Under the pieces are notes generated by a model, which saw only the letters and a list, made by a program, of their open reading frames with translations, had not been told where the DNA came from and made no database searches. From positions 1-64,000 of the forward strand of contig JBKEBK010000004.1 in the NCBI GenBank assembly GCA_047973125.1: a stretch of 64,000 bases of DNA, written 5' to 3'. Below, piece by piece: positions 9,301-18,425 of this stretch; the first letter of the stretch is position 1; each line of letters begins with the position of its first letter. The position numbers and the translations under genes are program-made. This stretch comes from CAYNRG01 sp047973125 (GTDB taxonomy: Bacteria; Bacillota_I; Bacilli_A; Erysipelotrichales; Erysipelotrichaceae).

Positions 9301-12300
9301 TATCTGTTGCTCCTGTAAGGTTAGCATAATACAATTCATTAGCATCCAAATGATATTCAGTAGCATTTAAGTGAACACCAACTTTAACATTATATTTATC
9401 ACCCTCATCAAGTAAGAATTTTAAATCTTCTGTACCACCCTGTCTTACACCAACAGATGAGTAAGAAGGAATATTTGAGTCATGCCCTTCATCTTGGTAA
9501 CCCTTATGAAGTAACATCTGTCCAAATCCATCACTATAGTTATATAATACTTTAGCTTGATCTAAAGAATTTAAGAATGGATCATTTGCTTGTGATGCAA
9601 AGTTAAATGGAATATACATCATATTATTAGCCATATCTTCAGCTTCAAAAGGCTTAACTAAAATATGCTCACGATATGCAATGGCACCATCTTGCCAATC
9701 AACAACACTATCATCATTTAAATCTTCTGTAACTACAACCTTAAATGTTGGAAGATCCTCAACTGTATCTTTATCATTTTCAACATGACGATATGTCCAT
9801 GAACCATTTGAAAGAGTAACAGTATTAATAAATGTTTTCTTCTTTTGAGAAATATTAATTTTATTCCCACCAGACATAACATTATTTTCAATTGATAACG
9901 CTAAACCATCTTTTGCTAGCATTACCATTGTCGCAGAGCCATCACTATTCTTCTCAATAGTAGCTAAATCTTCTACAATTTGCTCACTTAATCCATGCCA
10001 CTGACCATTTGATTTTGCCCAAGCATAACCAGCATCAGTATCATCAGATCTAACATGAGCTAAGCTACTTGATCCTAGTTCCACATTATTTACTAAGAAA
10101 TCAGAATTTTCTTTAATTTCTGTTATATTAAATGTTAATACATTGTTTGCCTCTAATTTAAATTCAGCAGTCATTTCAACATCAATTTCAGCAAACTTCA
10201 TGTTATAAGTATATTTTTTACCATCTTGTACACCAGTAACCGCCGGTGTATATGCTCTACCATTAATAATCATTGAAGTATTATTTAATGATTCAGTAGT
10301 AATGACTTTTCCATTTAAGCGATATTCCATTACTCTTGGAATTGCCGTATCAATTTCAACTTCAAAATCACCATCAACTAAAGTAGTTGTTTCTGTTTTT
10401 AACATAAATTGAGGAAGTGTAGGAACTTCTTCCATTACTAGATTATCAGTTGTAATATCTTTTCCACTATACCAAGCACGAAGACCAAAATGACCAGGCA
10501 GATTAGCTGAATCTATATTAACATTACCAATTTCTGTTTTCTTACCAGTACCATCAGTTATCGCAAAACTTACAACATCACCAATAATACTTGCATCCAT
10601 ATGATACATTGTATCTTTATCAAGTGAATACATTACAGGTAAGAAATAAGTATTTCCACCAGTACGAACTGTCCAAATACCATTGATATCACAAACAATT
10701 GAAGTATATTCTTTCTCACTACCACGGATTACAAAACCATAACGACCACCAGTGGTAACACCATCATCAACACTTACTGAGAAATCAAATGAAACCTTTT
10801 GATCTAAGAAATTTGGTGTTGACTTATCAACAGCAGTAACAACAGGAATTAATGATCCAACAAGTTTACCATCAACAATCTTAGCTTCAATTGAACCTGT
10901 TCCTTCAATTCTTTCCCATAACATTGCTTCATCTGTTTCATAGTCTCTTTCAAAAATACGAATTTCTTCAGCACCAACTGCATCAATCGCAACACTTACT
11001 GCCTTAGCATTTGGATTATATACTCCAAATCTTCCAGGTATAAGTCTTGTTGCATCATAAGTTCCAACAAGAATATTATTAACCCAAAGAGTACCCTCTT
11101 TCTTAAGTTGTTGAACCCTAATAATTACTGAATCAGTATCAACTGCATAATCACCAATTTTTACTTCTTTATTACTAATGTTTGCAAACCACTCATCACC
11201 CCTAGGATATACCTTAATATTTCCATATTGAACTCCAAGCTCATTAGTTGCATCAAGTTGAATTTGATATACACCATTTGTCATTGGTGATACATTTTGA
11301 TCAAATGCTGTTCCATTTGCCCCTAAATTACCAGTGATTTTACCATCAACAAGTTTGAAATCTTCTAAATTAATCCACTCTTGTGTACCTTGAGTATCAA
11401 AGTAATCTACATAGTACAATTTATCAGCAGTAGTCTCAGGAATTAAATAAGGCAATTCTTTCTCTGAATATGTAACATCATCAAGATACATTAGTTCACT
11501 AGATGAAATACCAAATGTACCACTGCTTATAACCTTACTTCCAAGATCAACAGTAGATTGAATTCCATTAATATCTAATGTTGCACTACTACCAGCAAAA
11601 GATAAGCCAAATGTATTCCATTTATATTTTTTAAAGTTCGTCAATGAACTATCAAAATTAAAATCTTCACCATCGATACTTAATACCCAGTTTCCAGATG
11701 TCTTATTGTAAGAAATCGATACTTGCTTATCAACTGTAGCACCAACTACAAATTTTACATCATCATTTAATGGTTTAACTCTAGCAAGAGCGGTCCCAGC
11801 AGCTAATTCAATATTAGTTTCAAGTAATGATAATTTAGATCCAGTATTAATTTCTAAGATCTTATTTTCACCAGCATCCAATATCTTATAATCAGCATTT
11901 GACCAAACACCACTAAAGTTTTCATCAAAGTTATTATTATATTCTTTAATTTCCTCAGGAATAATTTCTTCAGAAGTATATACTAAGTTATCAATATAAA
12001 ACTCAGCCCCACGACGAAGTCTTACCCCAAACAAACCAGCCTCAGCTCCCTTAAACTCCTCGTAAGTATAATCACCCATTTTTTCTTTATTAAGGTAAAC
12101 AGTAATACGATCATCATCAAAGTTTAAAATCAAATTGTTCCAAACACTAAGCTTAACTTCACCAATCCCTAAAGTACCACTCCATTTAGAACCAGACTCC
12201 CAAATCCAATCTTTCTCATGCGGTGCAAAAGATAATGAACTTAGCTTTGTAACCTTTGATCCATCAAAAATTGATCTAAAGTTAATTGCATAACCAGACC

Positions 12301-13531
12301 CTGGACTTGCTACTTTAAAATCTAAAGATAGTCCACCCTTATCAAGATGAGGAGAATCTAAGTCTACATATCTTGAATCACCAACAGCCTTAAGCTTTAA
12401 GATGTTATTTGTACCACTACCATCGTCAACAACATTAGCCATCTCTGGTGTATCCCAATTACCAGGATTTCCATCTTCATAATCTTTGAAGTATGTAGTT
12501 GCTGGTGGTTTTGGTTTTTCATTATATCCAACACCCTCTATTTGTAACTCATCAATAGTAAAGTTAGCCGGTAAAAAGCGAGTATTAATACCAAATTTAC
12601 CAACAATATCACTTGTAGAACCTAAAACACTAGTAGTATTATCATAGAAAATTTCACCATTTAAAGCCAATGTTAATTGATCTTTATGGAAATAAATTTC
12701 CATTACATTCTCAACATCAGGAAGAAGCTTTGGCTTATCCTGACCATTAATATTTAACCAACCACCATTTTTTTGAAGTACCCAGTCTTTATTACCTTCA
12801 ACTCCACCTGACTTCTCAGCATCCATTCTGATGTATAATTCATGAGACTTCATCAAGAAACCAAGACCCAACTGTTGGTATTGATCACCATCTTTTACCT
12901 TAGCATCATGCTTAAACTTAATTTTATAATAACCAGAAGAAAAATATGGAGATTTTTCTAACTCAGCCATTGTCATCATCTTTGAAGATAAAATATTTTT
13001 ACCCGACTCAATAGTCGATGTAACTTCACCTCTTAAAATACTATAAGCCTCAGGCTCCATAGATTCATAGTTATTTGTATAGCCAACCTTCTCTTGCCCC
13101 TCAGGTATTTCAGCATACATTTTTTCAATTAATTCATTAAAGCGATCCTCTGTAGATTTTGTATCAACCTTTTCCTCTTCAGAAACCTCTTCTTCAGGTT
13201 GCTCAGTAGGCTCAACAGTTGGAACAACTGTCGGTTCGATAGTAGGATCTACCGTAGGCTCGATCGTAGGTTCAACCGTAGGCTCAACAGTAGGAACCAC
13301 TGTAGGCTCTACACTCTCCTCAGGCAACGGAACCTCTGTTTCTTGTCCCTCTTCAGTAACCGCTTCCATCGAACCATCTGTTTCTTGTGGTTTCTCGGTC
13401 ACCTCTTCTGTGGTTTCATTTTTCTCTTCTTGCGATACTGTATTTGCAAGTGGACTAATGGTAGTCACTACAAATAATGAAAACGCCAAAAAAGAGATCA
13501 ATAGTTTCCACATGACTTTTTGATTTCTCAT
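6302..13531 (-). CDS. Multidomain surface endo-alpha-N-acetylgalactosaminidase (GH101)
   Basis: GH101 enzymes release Gal-beta-1,3-GalNAc (core 1) from Ser/Thr of mucins. This 2409-residue protein has a signal peptide (about 1-30) and a Pro-Thr-Glu repeat linker (about 70-120). Next come several beta-sandwich, LamG-like modules (about 160-1040) and a mutarotase-like domain (about 1040-1315). The catalytic barrel follows (about 1315-1610), with the predicted nucleophile Asp1478 in FYVDVYTG and acid/base Glu1504 in VGTEFAG. After the barrel lie carbohydrate-binding-like domains (about 1740-2090), an InlB-type divergent repeat, two FIVAR-like helical repeats (about 2165-2305), a second Pro-Glu repeat linker and a C-terminal membrane helix with a KKLKG tail. 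There is no LPXTG motif, so sortase anchoring is doubtful. It is monocistronic with a strong AAGGAGGAAAG site. The GH112 locus downstream in the window handles its product. Confidence 0.92.
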   Translation of the reverse strand: MRNQKVMWKLLISFLAFSLFVVTTISPLANTVSQEEKNETTEEVTEKPQETDGSMEAVTEEGQETEVPLPEESVEPTVVPTVEPTVEPTIEPTVDPTIEPTVVPTVEPTEQPEEEVSEEEKVDTKSTEDRFNELIEKMYAEIPEGQEKVGYTNNYESMEPEAYSILRGEVTSTIESGKNILSSKMMTMAELEKSPYFSSGYYKIKFKHDAKVKDGDQYQQLGLGFLMKSHELYIRMDAEKSGGVEGNKDWVLQKNGGWLNINGQDKPKLLPDVENVMEIYFHKDQLTLALNGEIFYDNTTSVLGSTSDIVGKFGINTRFLPANFTIDELQIEGVGYNEKPKPPATTYFKDYEDGNPGNWDTPEMANVVDDGSGTNNILKLKAVGDSRYVDLDSPHLDKGGLSLDFKVASPGSGYAINFRSIFDGSKVTKLSSLSFAPHEKDWIWESGSKWSGTLGIGEVKLSVWNNLILNFDDDRITVYLNKEKMGDYTYEEFKGAEAGLFGVRLRRGAEFYIDNLVYTSEEIIPEEIKEYNNNFDENFSGVWSNADYKILDAGENKILEINTGSKLSLLETNIELAAGTALARVKPLNDDVKFVVGATVDKQVSISYNKTSGNWVLSIDGEDFNFDSSLTNFKKYKWNTFGLSFAGSSATLDINGIQSTVDLGSKVISSGTFGISSSELMYLDDVTYSEKELPYLIPETTADKLYYVDYFDTQGTQEWINLEDFKLVDGKITGNLGANGTAFDQNVSPMTNGVYQIQLDATNELGVQYGNIKVYPRGDEWFANISNKEVKIGDYAVDTDSVIIRVQQLKKEGTLWVNNILVGTYDATRLIPGRFGVYNPNAKAVSVAIDAVGAEEIRIFERDYETDEAMLWERIEGTGSIEAKIVDGKLVGSLIPVVTAVDKSTPNFLDQKVSFDFSVSVDDGVTTGGRYGFVIRGSEKEYTSIVCDINGIWTVRTGGNTYFLPVMYSLDKDTMYHMDASIIGDVVSFAITDGTGKKTEIGNVNIDSANLPGHFGLRAWYSGKDITTDNLVMEEVPTLPQFMLKTETTTLVDGDFEVEIDTAIPRVMEYRLNGKVITTESLNNTSMIINGRAYTPAVTGVQDGKKYTYNMKFAEIDVEMTAEFKLEANNVLTFNITEIKENSDFLVNNVELGSSSLAHVRSDDTDAGYAWAKSNGQWHGLSEQIVEDLATIEKNSDGSATMVMLAKDGLALSIENNVMSGGNKINISQKKKTFINTVTLSNGSWTYRHVENDKDTVEDLPTFKVVVTEDLNDDSVVDWQDGAIAYREHILVKPFEAEDMANNMMYIPFNFASQANDPFLNSLDQAKVLYNYSDGFGQMLLHKGYQDEGHDSNIPSYSSVGVRQGGTEDLKFLLDEGDKYNVKVGVHLNATEYHLDANELYYANLTGATDKGPVNIPTGTVYESGYDRLAPGWGWLDNAFYVNQTKDLITGQLEKRFTDLVNTTTTDAGNMLDFFYVDVYTGNDYNAYKLLDIANGLGVKVGTEFAGPLEPGANFVHWGPDLGYPNKGNGSLVYRMVKNDQDIFVGNALFKGQKIAVVSTWGNSKPDIEQGIFVFFNEVLPTKYMQHYGVMKVATDEINFEKDLTSKRNKNTGKIELTKEGKLISSWEDTGTTTLESERHTAEAESLIPWEWDNDNNVLGLDNGAKLYHWNTSGSATTWELTEKFAKAKAYDLYELTQQGRVKVSTINVVNGKLTIDAKRNTPYVLYPSGVNAEEFLPAATSWGEGSEVLDFAFNSEKLGDDADWKVEENTNATIEIVAPLKEYSTKKEMTYSRLDRYAQIDNAGGALYQDISVKPNTGYELEVWTRTTNGKKSTLEVSVGDKTYSNYVTGQDGDHTSSFKYRGTTWQRITVSFDTNENTSARVRLVAEAGDGEVKFDDIKIWEHIVKEDYSKKFGYVMYEDFENVSQGYGGFEYISGSLQTQLKERPSNDVVTPDAKKQGPLFTWVLSGNSSLKVGESASGRGIRTSENGMKLEPNAEYKVGFKYTMEKNVFYRLDIVSRSTGEKVLSETLDKFEAKGDGETYNTKEYTFTTGDANDYQAKFVIFGINSNAKIDTMAFILDDFYVIDASVDITNYNITAKDSVNGEFTLDKEVARKGELVSVTATPNEGYTLDKIFVNGIEVTSPFEMLAEDVEVEVTFKAAANKEVLKLAIKNAEEINRDLYTLSSLKAFDKAYKDALSIINDDTVSQEVIDAYANALIDATDKLVIKTEDKPVAEVDKALLSNAIKEKGNADASKYTADSYAVYLEGLVFARQVLNNKHASNADVINAIIWLNEGFDQLVVREVITPPTNNNNNSNNGGNTNVVKPEEKPEESIEPTEKPEESIEPTKEPEKKPEETFDIDEDTQETPVVEEDTKGGNSGMLIGMVAAVCALIAGGAYVISKKLKG

Positions 13532-13699
13532 TTCTTTCCTCCTTATTTGGATATATTTATATATTAATTATAAATTATAATAAGTTTTAGATGTTATATA
13601 AATATTGTTATATGATATAAGAATATTGCTTTATCTTATAAAGTATATATTATTATATATCACTGTGTGACATTTTTAGTGTACCAGTGGTATAGCATA

Positions 13700-13730
13700 A
13701 AAAAACAATCACCAACAGTTTGGTGATTGT
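13700..13730 (-). terminator. Intrinsic terminator after the 151-residue membrane protein gene
   Basis: A perfect 11-bp stem, ACAATCACCAA/TTGGTGATTGT, with a four-base loop is followed on the minus strand by seven T residues. Confidence 0.85.
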
Positions 13731-13766
13731 CCTTTAATGCTTTGTTCTATTAACAATTATATTAAC

Positions 13767-14222
13767 CTATAAGATAAAGACCGCATATATGAATGAGCTC
13801 AACATTATCAAATATGATGCAATTGATATTACATTAAATCTTGACATATTAATTGGTTCTCTTTTTAATACTCTTACATAACAGCGAGTATAATAAAACA
13901 TAAAACCAAGTCTTAATAAACCAAATATAACTGAAAGTACCGTGTACATCGAATTAGGTTCACTTCTAAATTGCAATGTTATTGCGCCATAAAGCAATAC
14001 AATAAGAATTATTATAGACCATAATCCAATTTCATTATTTCCAACTTTTTTAACTTCATTATATGTTTTTATAATATATAAAGTTATAAATGTTAGAAAA
14101 ACAAAAGCGGCAACCATTAACAACCCCCAACCTGCTGTTAACTCTTTTACAATCACACCAAAAGATGGAATTAGTAAAAATAAAATAAATCTTAAATAAA
14201 CATTATTTATATTCTTAAGCAT
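13767..14222 (-). CDS. Four- or five-helix membrane protein of unknown function
   Basis: The protein has 151 residues and I do not recognise it. It is almost entirely hydrophobic, with segments near residues 8-25, 32-50, 66-86, 92-110 and 130-150, and a short basic loop (RCYVRVLKREPINMSRF). I placed the start at ATG 14222, five bases after AGGTGA; a GTG three codons upstream overlaps that site. It is monocistronic, with a terminator downstream. It sits between the GH101 gene and an ABC exporter, and nothing in its sequence ties it to either. Confidence 0.6.
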   Translation of the reverse strand: MLKNINNVYLRFILFLLIPSFGVIVKELTAGWGLLMVAAFVFLTFITLYIIKTYNEVKKVGNNEIGLWSIIILIVLLYGAITLQFRSEPNSMYTVLSVIFGLLRLGFMFYYTRCYVRVLKREPINMSRFNVISIASYLIMLSSFIYAVFIL

Positions 14223-14443
14223 ATAAATCACCTACCTTCTATACTTTAATATGCCCCTGTCAATTAGATAGACAAATATATAAATTTTTTAATGTGGTCA
14301 CTTTGTATGATTATTGATATCCATATTATTTATGTTTATATTATACAATATATATATATATATCAAGTTATACTACTTTTCAAAATTATGATTTACTCAA
14401 CCTAAAACTTACTAAATTCTCATACAAATTCACATAAAATGTT
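14223..14443. other. AT-rich intergenic spacer
   Basis: It contains a short run of AT dinucleotides near 14350-14362 and no gene that I can support. The promoter of the 151-residue membrane protein should lie here, but I see no clear -35/-10 pair. Confidence 0.4.
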
Positions 14444-15142
14444 TTATTTATATTCTTCATTATTAATTATCTTATCAGATACAATTAAGCCATCTTTTAA
14501 TTCAATATGACGTGTTGCATATTTAACTAATGATAAGTCATGAGTAACTAATATTAAAGTACTATTATCATCCATACAATTTAATATTAAATCAATAATT
14601 TTTTCTTTATTTTTTTCATCTAATGATCCCGTTGGCTCATCAGCAATAATTACTAAAGGACCATTAATAAGAGCTCTAGCTATTGCTACTCTTTGTCTTT
14701 GACCACCTGATAAATGTTTAACTTTAACCTTACTCTTACTCTCAAGTGAAACTAGCGATAATATTTCATCAATACTTTGTTTTTTATCCTTTTTACTTCT
14801 TTTATAAACTAGCGGTATTTCAATATTTTCAGTAACTGTATAATTTTCAATTAATTCATATTCTTGAAAGATAAAACCAAAAAATTGATTTCTTAGATTC
14901 GCAATGTCTTTACCACCCATCCTTTTAGCACTATCACCAAGTATCTCATATTCGCCATCAAAGTCTCGATCTAAACAGCCAATGATATTAATTAATGTTG
15001 ATTTCCCAGCACCAGATTCACCCGTTATAAATATTCGCTCTCCGGTTTTGATCTCTAGATTAATATCACGTAAAGCCGCTACTTCATTACCATCTGATTT
15101 ATAAATTTTTGATACATTTTTTAGTTTAAGCTGTACACTCAT
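14444..15142 (-). CDS. ABC exporter ATP-binding protein (LolD/MacB type)
   Basis: The ATPase has 232 residues and belongs to the class that energises FtsX-like exporters of peptides and lipoproteins. Walker A is GESGAGKST, the Q-loop lies in FIFQEYELIENYT, the signature is LSGGQRQRVAIARAL, Walker B is VIIADEPTGSLDE and the H-loop is LVTHD. The start ATG at 15142 overlaps the upstream permease stop by one base (TGATG), with GAGGTG seven bases before it, so the two are translationally coupled. Together with the two permeases upstream it forms a three-gene exporter. In Bacillota such systems usually remove or sense antimicrobial peptides; the substrate here is unknown. Confidence 0.9.
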   Translation of the reverse strand: MSVQLKLKNVSKIYKSDGNEVAALRDINLEIKTGERIFITGESGAGKSTLINIIGCLDRDFDGEYEILGDSAKRMGGKDIANLRNQFFGFIFQEYELIENYTVTENIEIPLVYKRSKKDKKQSIDEILSLVSLESKSKVKVKHLSGGQRQRVAIARALINGPLVIIADEPTGSLDEKNKEKIIDLILNCMDDNSTLILVTHDLSLVKYATRHIELKDGLIVSDKIINNEEYK

Positions 15143-16203
15143 CACACATCACCTCGCAAGTTCTTTAATAAGTTCTTATTTTTAATTAAATAGATTGGAT
15201 AGATTATCATAGCTAAATATACAATTGTTAAAAGAGTAATTACTATCTGATAATCAACTACAAAATATTGTATCATTATATCTGCCATAAATAGCGATAA
15301 AAATATAAATGCAATAATTATTGTACTATAAATTAAAATCCTATAATATATATCTTTCATCTGAGCACCACATAATAGATGAATAATGTATTCCTTGCTT
15401 TTTTTGTCTATTAAGTACTTTAAACTCATTAGTGCACATATAATAAATACCAGAATCATAGAGCCTAGATATATAAAATAATAGAGTATAGTTTCATTAT
15501 TTTCTTGCAGTCTCTTTTCTATAATAGTAGAAAGATCAATCAATTCAAAACTATAACCCTCTCCTTTAACAATTTCATTCAAGTTTTTAAGTTCACTATC
15601 ATTAAAGTTTCTAAATAGACCTTGGTGAAGCAGATTATCACGATTGATTCTAGGTATAACCTTTGAAAAATCTTCATATGATAAATACATTAATATTTTA
15701 TCATCTAAGTCTAATTTAAAGGCATTTTTAATATAAATGTTTGCTCCTTTTTCTAAATCTTTTTTTCCAAGCTCTATACCTTTGATTCTTATATTATTAC
15801 TATCAATCTCTGTTTCACTTCCAAAATAGCTATAACCCTTTTCATACCTATAACCATTTACATCTTCAATAAAGTTACTATCTCCTACAAGTACAAAAGT
15901 TGGATAACCAAGCTGTGCTTCAGATGAAATATCATACAATGAATAAAAATCTTCCTCAATTTTTGAAAATAACTCTTTGTCATCTGTAATTTTATATTCT
16001 CCACCATAAACATAAGTTATCCTTAAACTAGCAACACTACTATCTTTAATCGTTTGTAATGTTGCTTTCTTGATATAACTCATTTTATATATAGAAGATA
16101 TTGTCGAAATAATTAAAAGTACAACTGTAAATTCAACCACTAATAAAAGTATAAGACTAAAGTTATCTATAAAATCATTTATGATATATTTAAATTTTTT
16201 CAT
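15142..16203 (-). CDS. FtsX-like ABC exporter permease, second subunit
   Basis: The protein has 353 residues. A first membrane helix (about residues 12-33) is followed by an extracellular domain of about 200 residues and then three helices near 240-262, 285-310 and 316-338. The loop between the first two of these, KSKEYIIHLLCGAQMKDIYYR, resembles the coupling-helix region of FtsX/MacB permeases. It is one of two separate single-FtsX permeases in the operon, each with one extracellular domain, so a heterodimer on the shared ATPase is likely. The start follows AGGGGG and lies three bases after the previous stop. Confidence 0.75.
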   Translation of the reverse strand: MKKFKYIINDFIDNFSLILLLVVEFTVVLLIISTISSIYKMSYIKKATLQTIKDSSVASLRITYVYGGEYKITDDKELFSKIEEDFYSLYDISSEAQLGYPTFVLVGDSNFIEDVNGYRYEKGYSYFGSETEIDSNNIRIKGIELGKKDLEKGANIYIKNAFKLDLDDKILMYLSYEDFSKVIPRINRDNLLHQGLFRNFNDSELKNLNEIVKGEGYSFELIDLSTIIEKRLQENNETILYYFIYLGSMILVFIICALMSLKYLIDKKSKEYIIHLLCGAQMKDIYYRILIYSTIIIAFIFLSLFMADIMIQYFVVDYQIVITLLTIVYLAMIIYPIYLIKNKNLLKNLRGDV

Positions 16204-16205
16204 AT

Positions 16206-17171
16206 CTATTTAGCCCCCTTGTATTTTATTAAAAAAGCAACTAATGTAAATATAATATTTAAAAACAACATAAAGCTCATAATAAAAAGTATTTCCTTAA
16301 AATTAACCCTACTCAACTGCATTGTTTTAGTTATTTCATTTAAAACAATATAACTAGATACTCCCGCCAAAAAACAACATATGACATTATATTTTATTTC
16401 ATTAATTATAATACTTGCCTTTGGATGTCCAAGCTTTATCATCAGCCTTATTCCTTTTTCCTTAAAACATAGAAGGAAATAAACAATATAAAAATAACTA
16501 ACGATTACACAAATAGTAGAAACTAAATAATTAAATTGACTTTTATCTTCAAATACACACTTTATAATACTAACCACTGATATATCTGGAACAATTACTT
16601 TGTAATCAACATCGCTGTCTTTCAATACCTTCTCAACATTATCTTTTTTTATCTTTTCTGTATCAATCAATATCCTACTAATTGAAAATTCCTCTAAAGA
16701 TGTAAGATTAAAAATCATACTAGCACCATTTTTGTATAGTATATTCCCAGCAGTTATTTCACCAATAACTTTATAATCCTTATTATTCCTTTTAAAAGTT
16801 GAATCTGTAGGATACCTATTATTCAATGAGATTGCAACATCATCACCATTATCAAATATCTCCTTAGAAAAATATGAACCATTACTTACACCATAAAACT
16901 CATACTTAAGTCCATGATCATAAAGTGCTAATGAATCTTTTGATTCTAAAATAATTAAAGCTTTCTCATCAATAATTTTATTAATTACATCCATATTTTC
17001 ACTTAAGTTTATCGCATTATTAAACTTTGCTTCAATGTAATAATTATTAAGAGCATACTCATTTTCAACTGTACTCTCAACCCTTATTTTTGCTAATTGA
17101 TAGGTCATAATAACCGTAATAAAAATTATAAAATTCAATAAGTAAATTAATAATTTATTCTTAGATTTCAT
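16206..17171 (-). CDS. FtsX-like ABC exporter permease, first subunit
   Basis: The protein has 321 residues. One N-terminal helix (about residues 8-28) precedes an extracellular domain of about 180 residues. Three C-terminal helices follow near 212-235, 258-282 and 292-318, with the FtsX-like loop CFKEKGIRLMIKLGHPKASIIINEIK between them. I chose the ATG at 17171 with AGGA upstream; a TTG 11 codons earlier has no site. It is the first gene of the three-gene exporter operon. Its membrane plan matches the next permease, although the two sequences are not close. Confidence 0.72.
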   Translation of the reverse strand: MKSKNKLLIYLLNFIIFITVIMTYQLAKIRVESTVENEYALNNYYIEAKFNNAINLSENMDVINKIIDEKALIILESKDSLALYDHGLKYEFYGVSNGSYFSKEIFDNGDDVAISLNNRYPTDSTFKRNNKDYKVIGEITAGNILYKNGASMIFNLTSLEEFSISRILIDTEKIKKDNVEKVLKDSDVDYKVIVPDISVVSIIKCVFEDKSQFNYLVSTICVIVSYFYIVYFLLCFKEKGIRLMIKLGHPKASIIINEIKYNVICCFLAGVSSYIVLNEITKTMQLSRVNFKEILFIMSFMLFLNIIFTLVAFLIKYKGAK

Positions 17172-17285
17172 AATTATCCTACTTTCTTTTAAGGAAGCTA
17201 TCAAATTAATTTAGGAGCGTGTTGAAACTTTTTTTAATCTTTATCTTAATATACCATACTCTTTTTTTCTTTACAAATCATTAAG

Positions 17286-17315
17286 ATAAAACACCTTACA
17301 AATATGTAAGGTGTT
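17286..17315 (-). terminator. Hairpin terminator after the paired membrane protein genes
   Basis: A perfect 11-bp stem, AACACCTTACA/TGTAAGGTGTT, with a four-base loop is followed on the minus strand by TTTTATCTT. It separates the membrane-protein pair from the exporter operon. Confidence 0.7.
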
Positions 17316-17349
17316 AAATTTAATAATATTGTTAATTAACTTGTAAACA

Positions 17350-17829
17350 CTACTTTATACTTTTATACTTTTTGAACCAAATTACATCTAATATACATAT
17401 AACTAACAGTGGCAACCATACAAACGTATACCAACCAAATGTAAACAGTATATCTGTTGTATAATCAATTGTTGCTAGCATATATACAGTTTTATAGAAG
17501 TAGAATATCCCCATTGTAAGCAGGAGTATATATGTGCTAAATTTAAATGATCCCATAACTTTATTTGATCTAAAGATAAACCATGTAGTAAATGCATTAA
17601 CAGCAGCCAGTAAAACAAACACAAACCCAAGGTTCAACATCAGTGATGAATAAATACTTATAATGGTTTTTGAAAAAGTTTCTTGAGTCATTACTCCTTC
17701 AGCAAATGATAAACCAAAGAATAATTTATCAACTAAAACTATAAATGGAACAACCAGTAATATTTCTAATAGAAATTTTTTTAAAAAATATACAACACGA
17801 TTCATTGAATTATAGTTATTTTTCATCAT
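17350..17829 (-). CDS. Membrane protein of unknown function, second of a paralogous pair
   Basis: The protein has about 159 residues with four hydrophobic helices (about 15-35, 55-78, 90-110 and 125-150) and a basic tail (FKKYKSIK). It aligns by eye with the protein encoded just upstream: both have VxxFLxK near the start, then P-VALVDKLFFGL, an N-T-W motif in helix two and an ILDxxWFxK C terminus. They are therefore tandem duplicates. Two adjacent ATGs lie three and six bases after GGAGGT, and the first forms an ATGA overlap with the upstream stop, so the pair is translationally coupled. The function is unknown; a four-helix immunity-type protein of the DUF2975 kind is a possibility I cannot confirm. 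Confidence 0.62.
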   Translation of the reverse strand: MMKNNYNSMNRVVYFLKKFLLEILLVVPFIVLVDKLFFGLSFAEGVMTQETFSKTIISIYSSLMLNLGFVFVLLAAVNAFTTWFIFRSNKVMGSFKFSTYILLLTMGIFYFYKTVYMLATIDYTTDILFTFGWYTFVWLPLLVICILDVIWFKKYKSIK

Positions 17830-18308
17830 CTGACCTCCTTTGTTTTTAAAAACCAGCATAAATCAAATATCCCCATTAACATAAGTGTGGCACTATTAAG
17901 TAAAACTGCAATCAAATTAGCAGAAACATCAGCAAGATTCAAATTAATTACAAATAATGCAAATGAATACATTTCAATTGTAAAAAGAATATTTAACAGA
18001 AAATGAGTAATTTTTTGAAATTTTGATACCCCTCTTAAACTTAGACTATACCAAGTAATAAATATATTAATAATTGCAAGTGGGATTAGAATTTTAGTTT
18101 TAGTAAAAATAAAATCCATAAAATTCATAAAGTTACTTAAAGCACCATTTGAATAAGCTTCCCAAGTCGTTACATAGCCATTTCTTAAATCTAATCCAAA
18201 GAAAAGACAGTCAATAATAGCTACTACTGGTAAAACCAAAACACAACCTACTATAAATACCTTAATTGTTAAAGCAATAATATTTAATATTCTATAATTT
18301 TTTTTCAT
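17826..18308 (-). CDS. Membrane protein of unknown function, first of a paralogous pair
   Basis: The protein has 160 residues and four hydrophobic helices (about 10-30, 60-82, 95-115 and 130-152). A conserved segment, VVAIIDCLFFGLDL, after helix one and the ending IFDLCWFLKTKE both recur in the downstream gene. I placed the start at ATG 18308, after AGGATTAATC; the longer in-frame start lacks a site. The gene begins a two-gene operon that ends at the hairpin at 17286-17315. Nothing identifies a substrate or partner. It neighbours an ABC exporter on one side and a mucin locus on the other. Confidence 0.62.
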   Translation of the reverse strand: MKKNYRILNIIALTIKVFIVGCVLVLPVVAIIDCLFFGLDLRNGYVTTWEAYSNGALSNFMNFMDFIFTKTKILIPLAIINIFITWYSLSLRGVSKFQKITHFLLNILFTIEMYSFALFVINLNLADVSANLIAVLLNSATLMLMGIFDLCWFLKTKEVR

Positions 18309-18390
18309 GATTAATCCTTTCTGTATCTCCATCAATAAATTAATGGATCTATATTATTAATTATACTATAGCATATAAAAAAAAACAGTC

Positions 18391-18419
18391 TTATATTTAT
18401 ATTAAAATTATGGTATAAT
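18391..18419 (+). promoter_or_regulatory. Extended -10 promoter facing a gene-free interval
   Basis: TTATAT (18391-18396), a 17-base spacer ending in TGG, and a consensus TATAAT (18414-18419). No plus-strand coding region follows; a strong terminator lies about 80 bases downstream. Confidence 0.5.
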
Positions 18420-18425
18420 AATAAT

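Noticed and set aside
13199..13320. Short tandem repeats that could suggest a CRISPR-like or phase-variable locus
   Set aside because: They encode EPTVEPT-type protein repeats in frame with the GH101 protein; units are short and there are no spacers.
13199..13477. Arg-rich plus-strand frame of 92 codons
   Set aside because: It is the complement of the Pro-Thr-Glu repeat of the GH101 gene; repeats in coding DNA keep the opposite strand open.
14341..14365. AT dinucleotide run
   Set aside because: It is too short and simple to support any function in such an AT-rich intergenic region.
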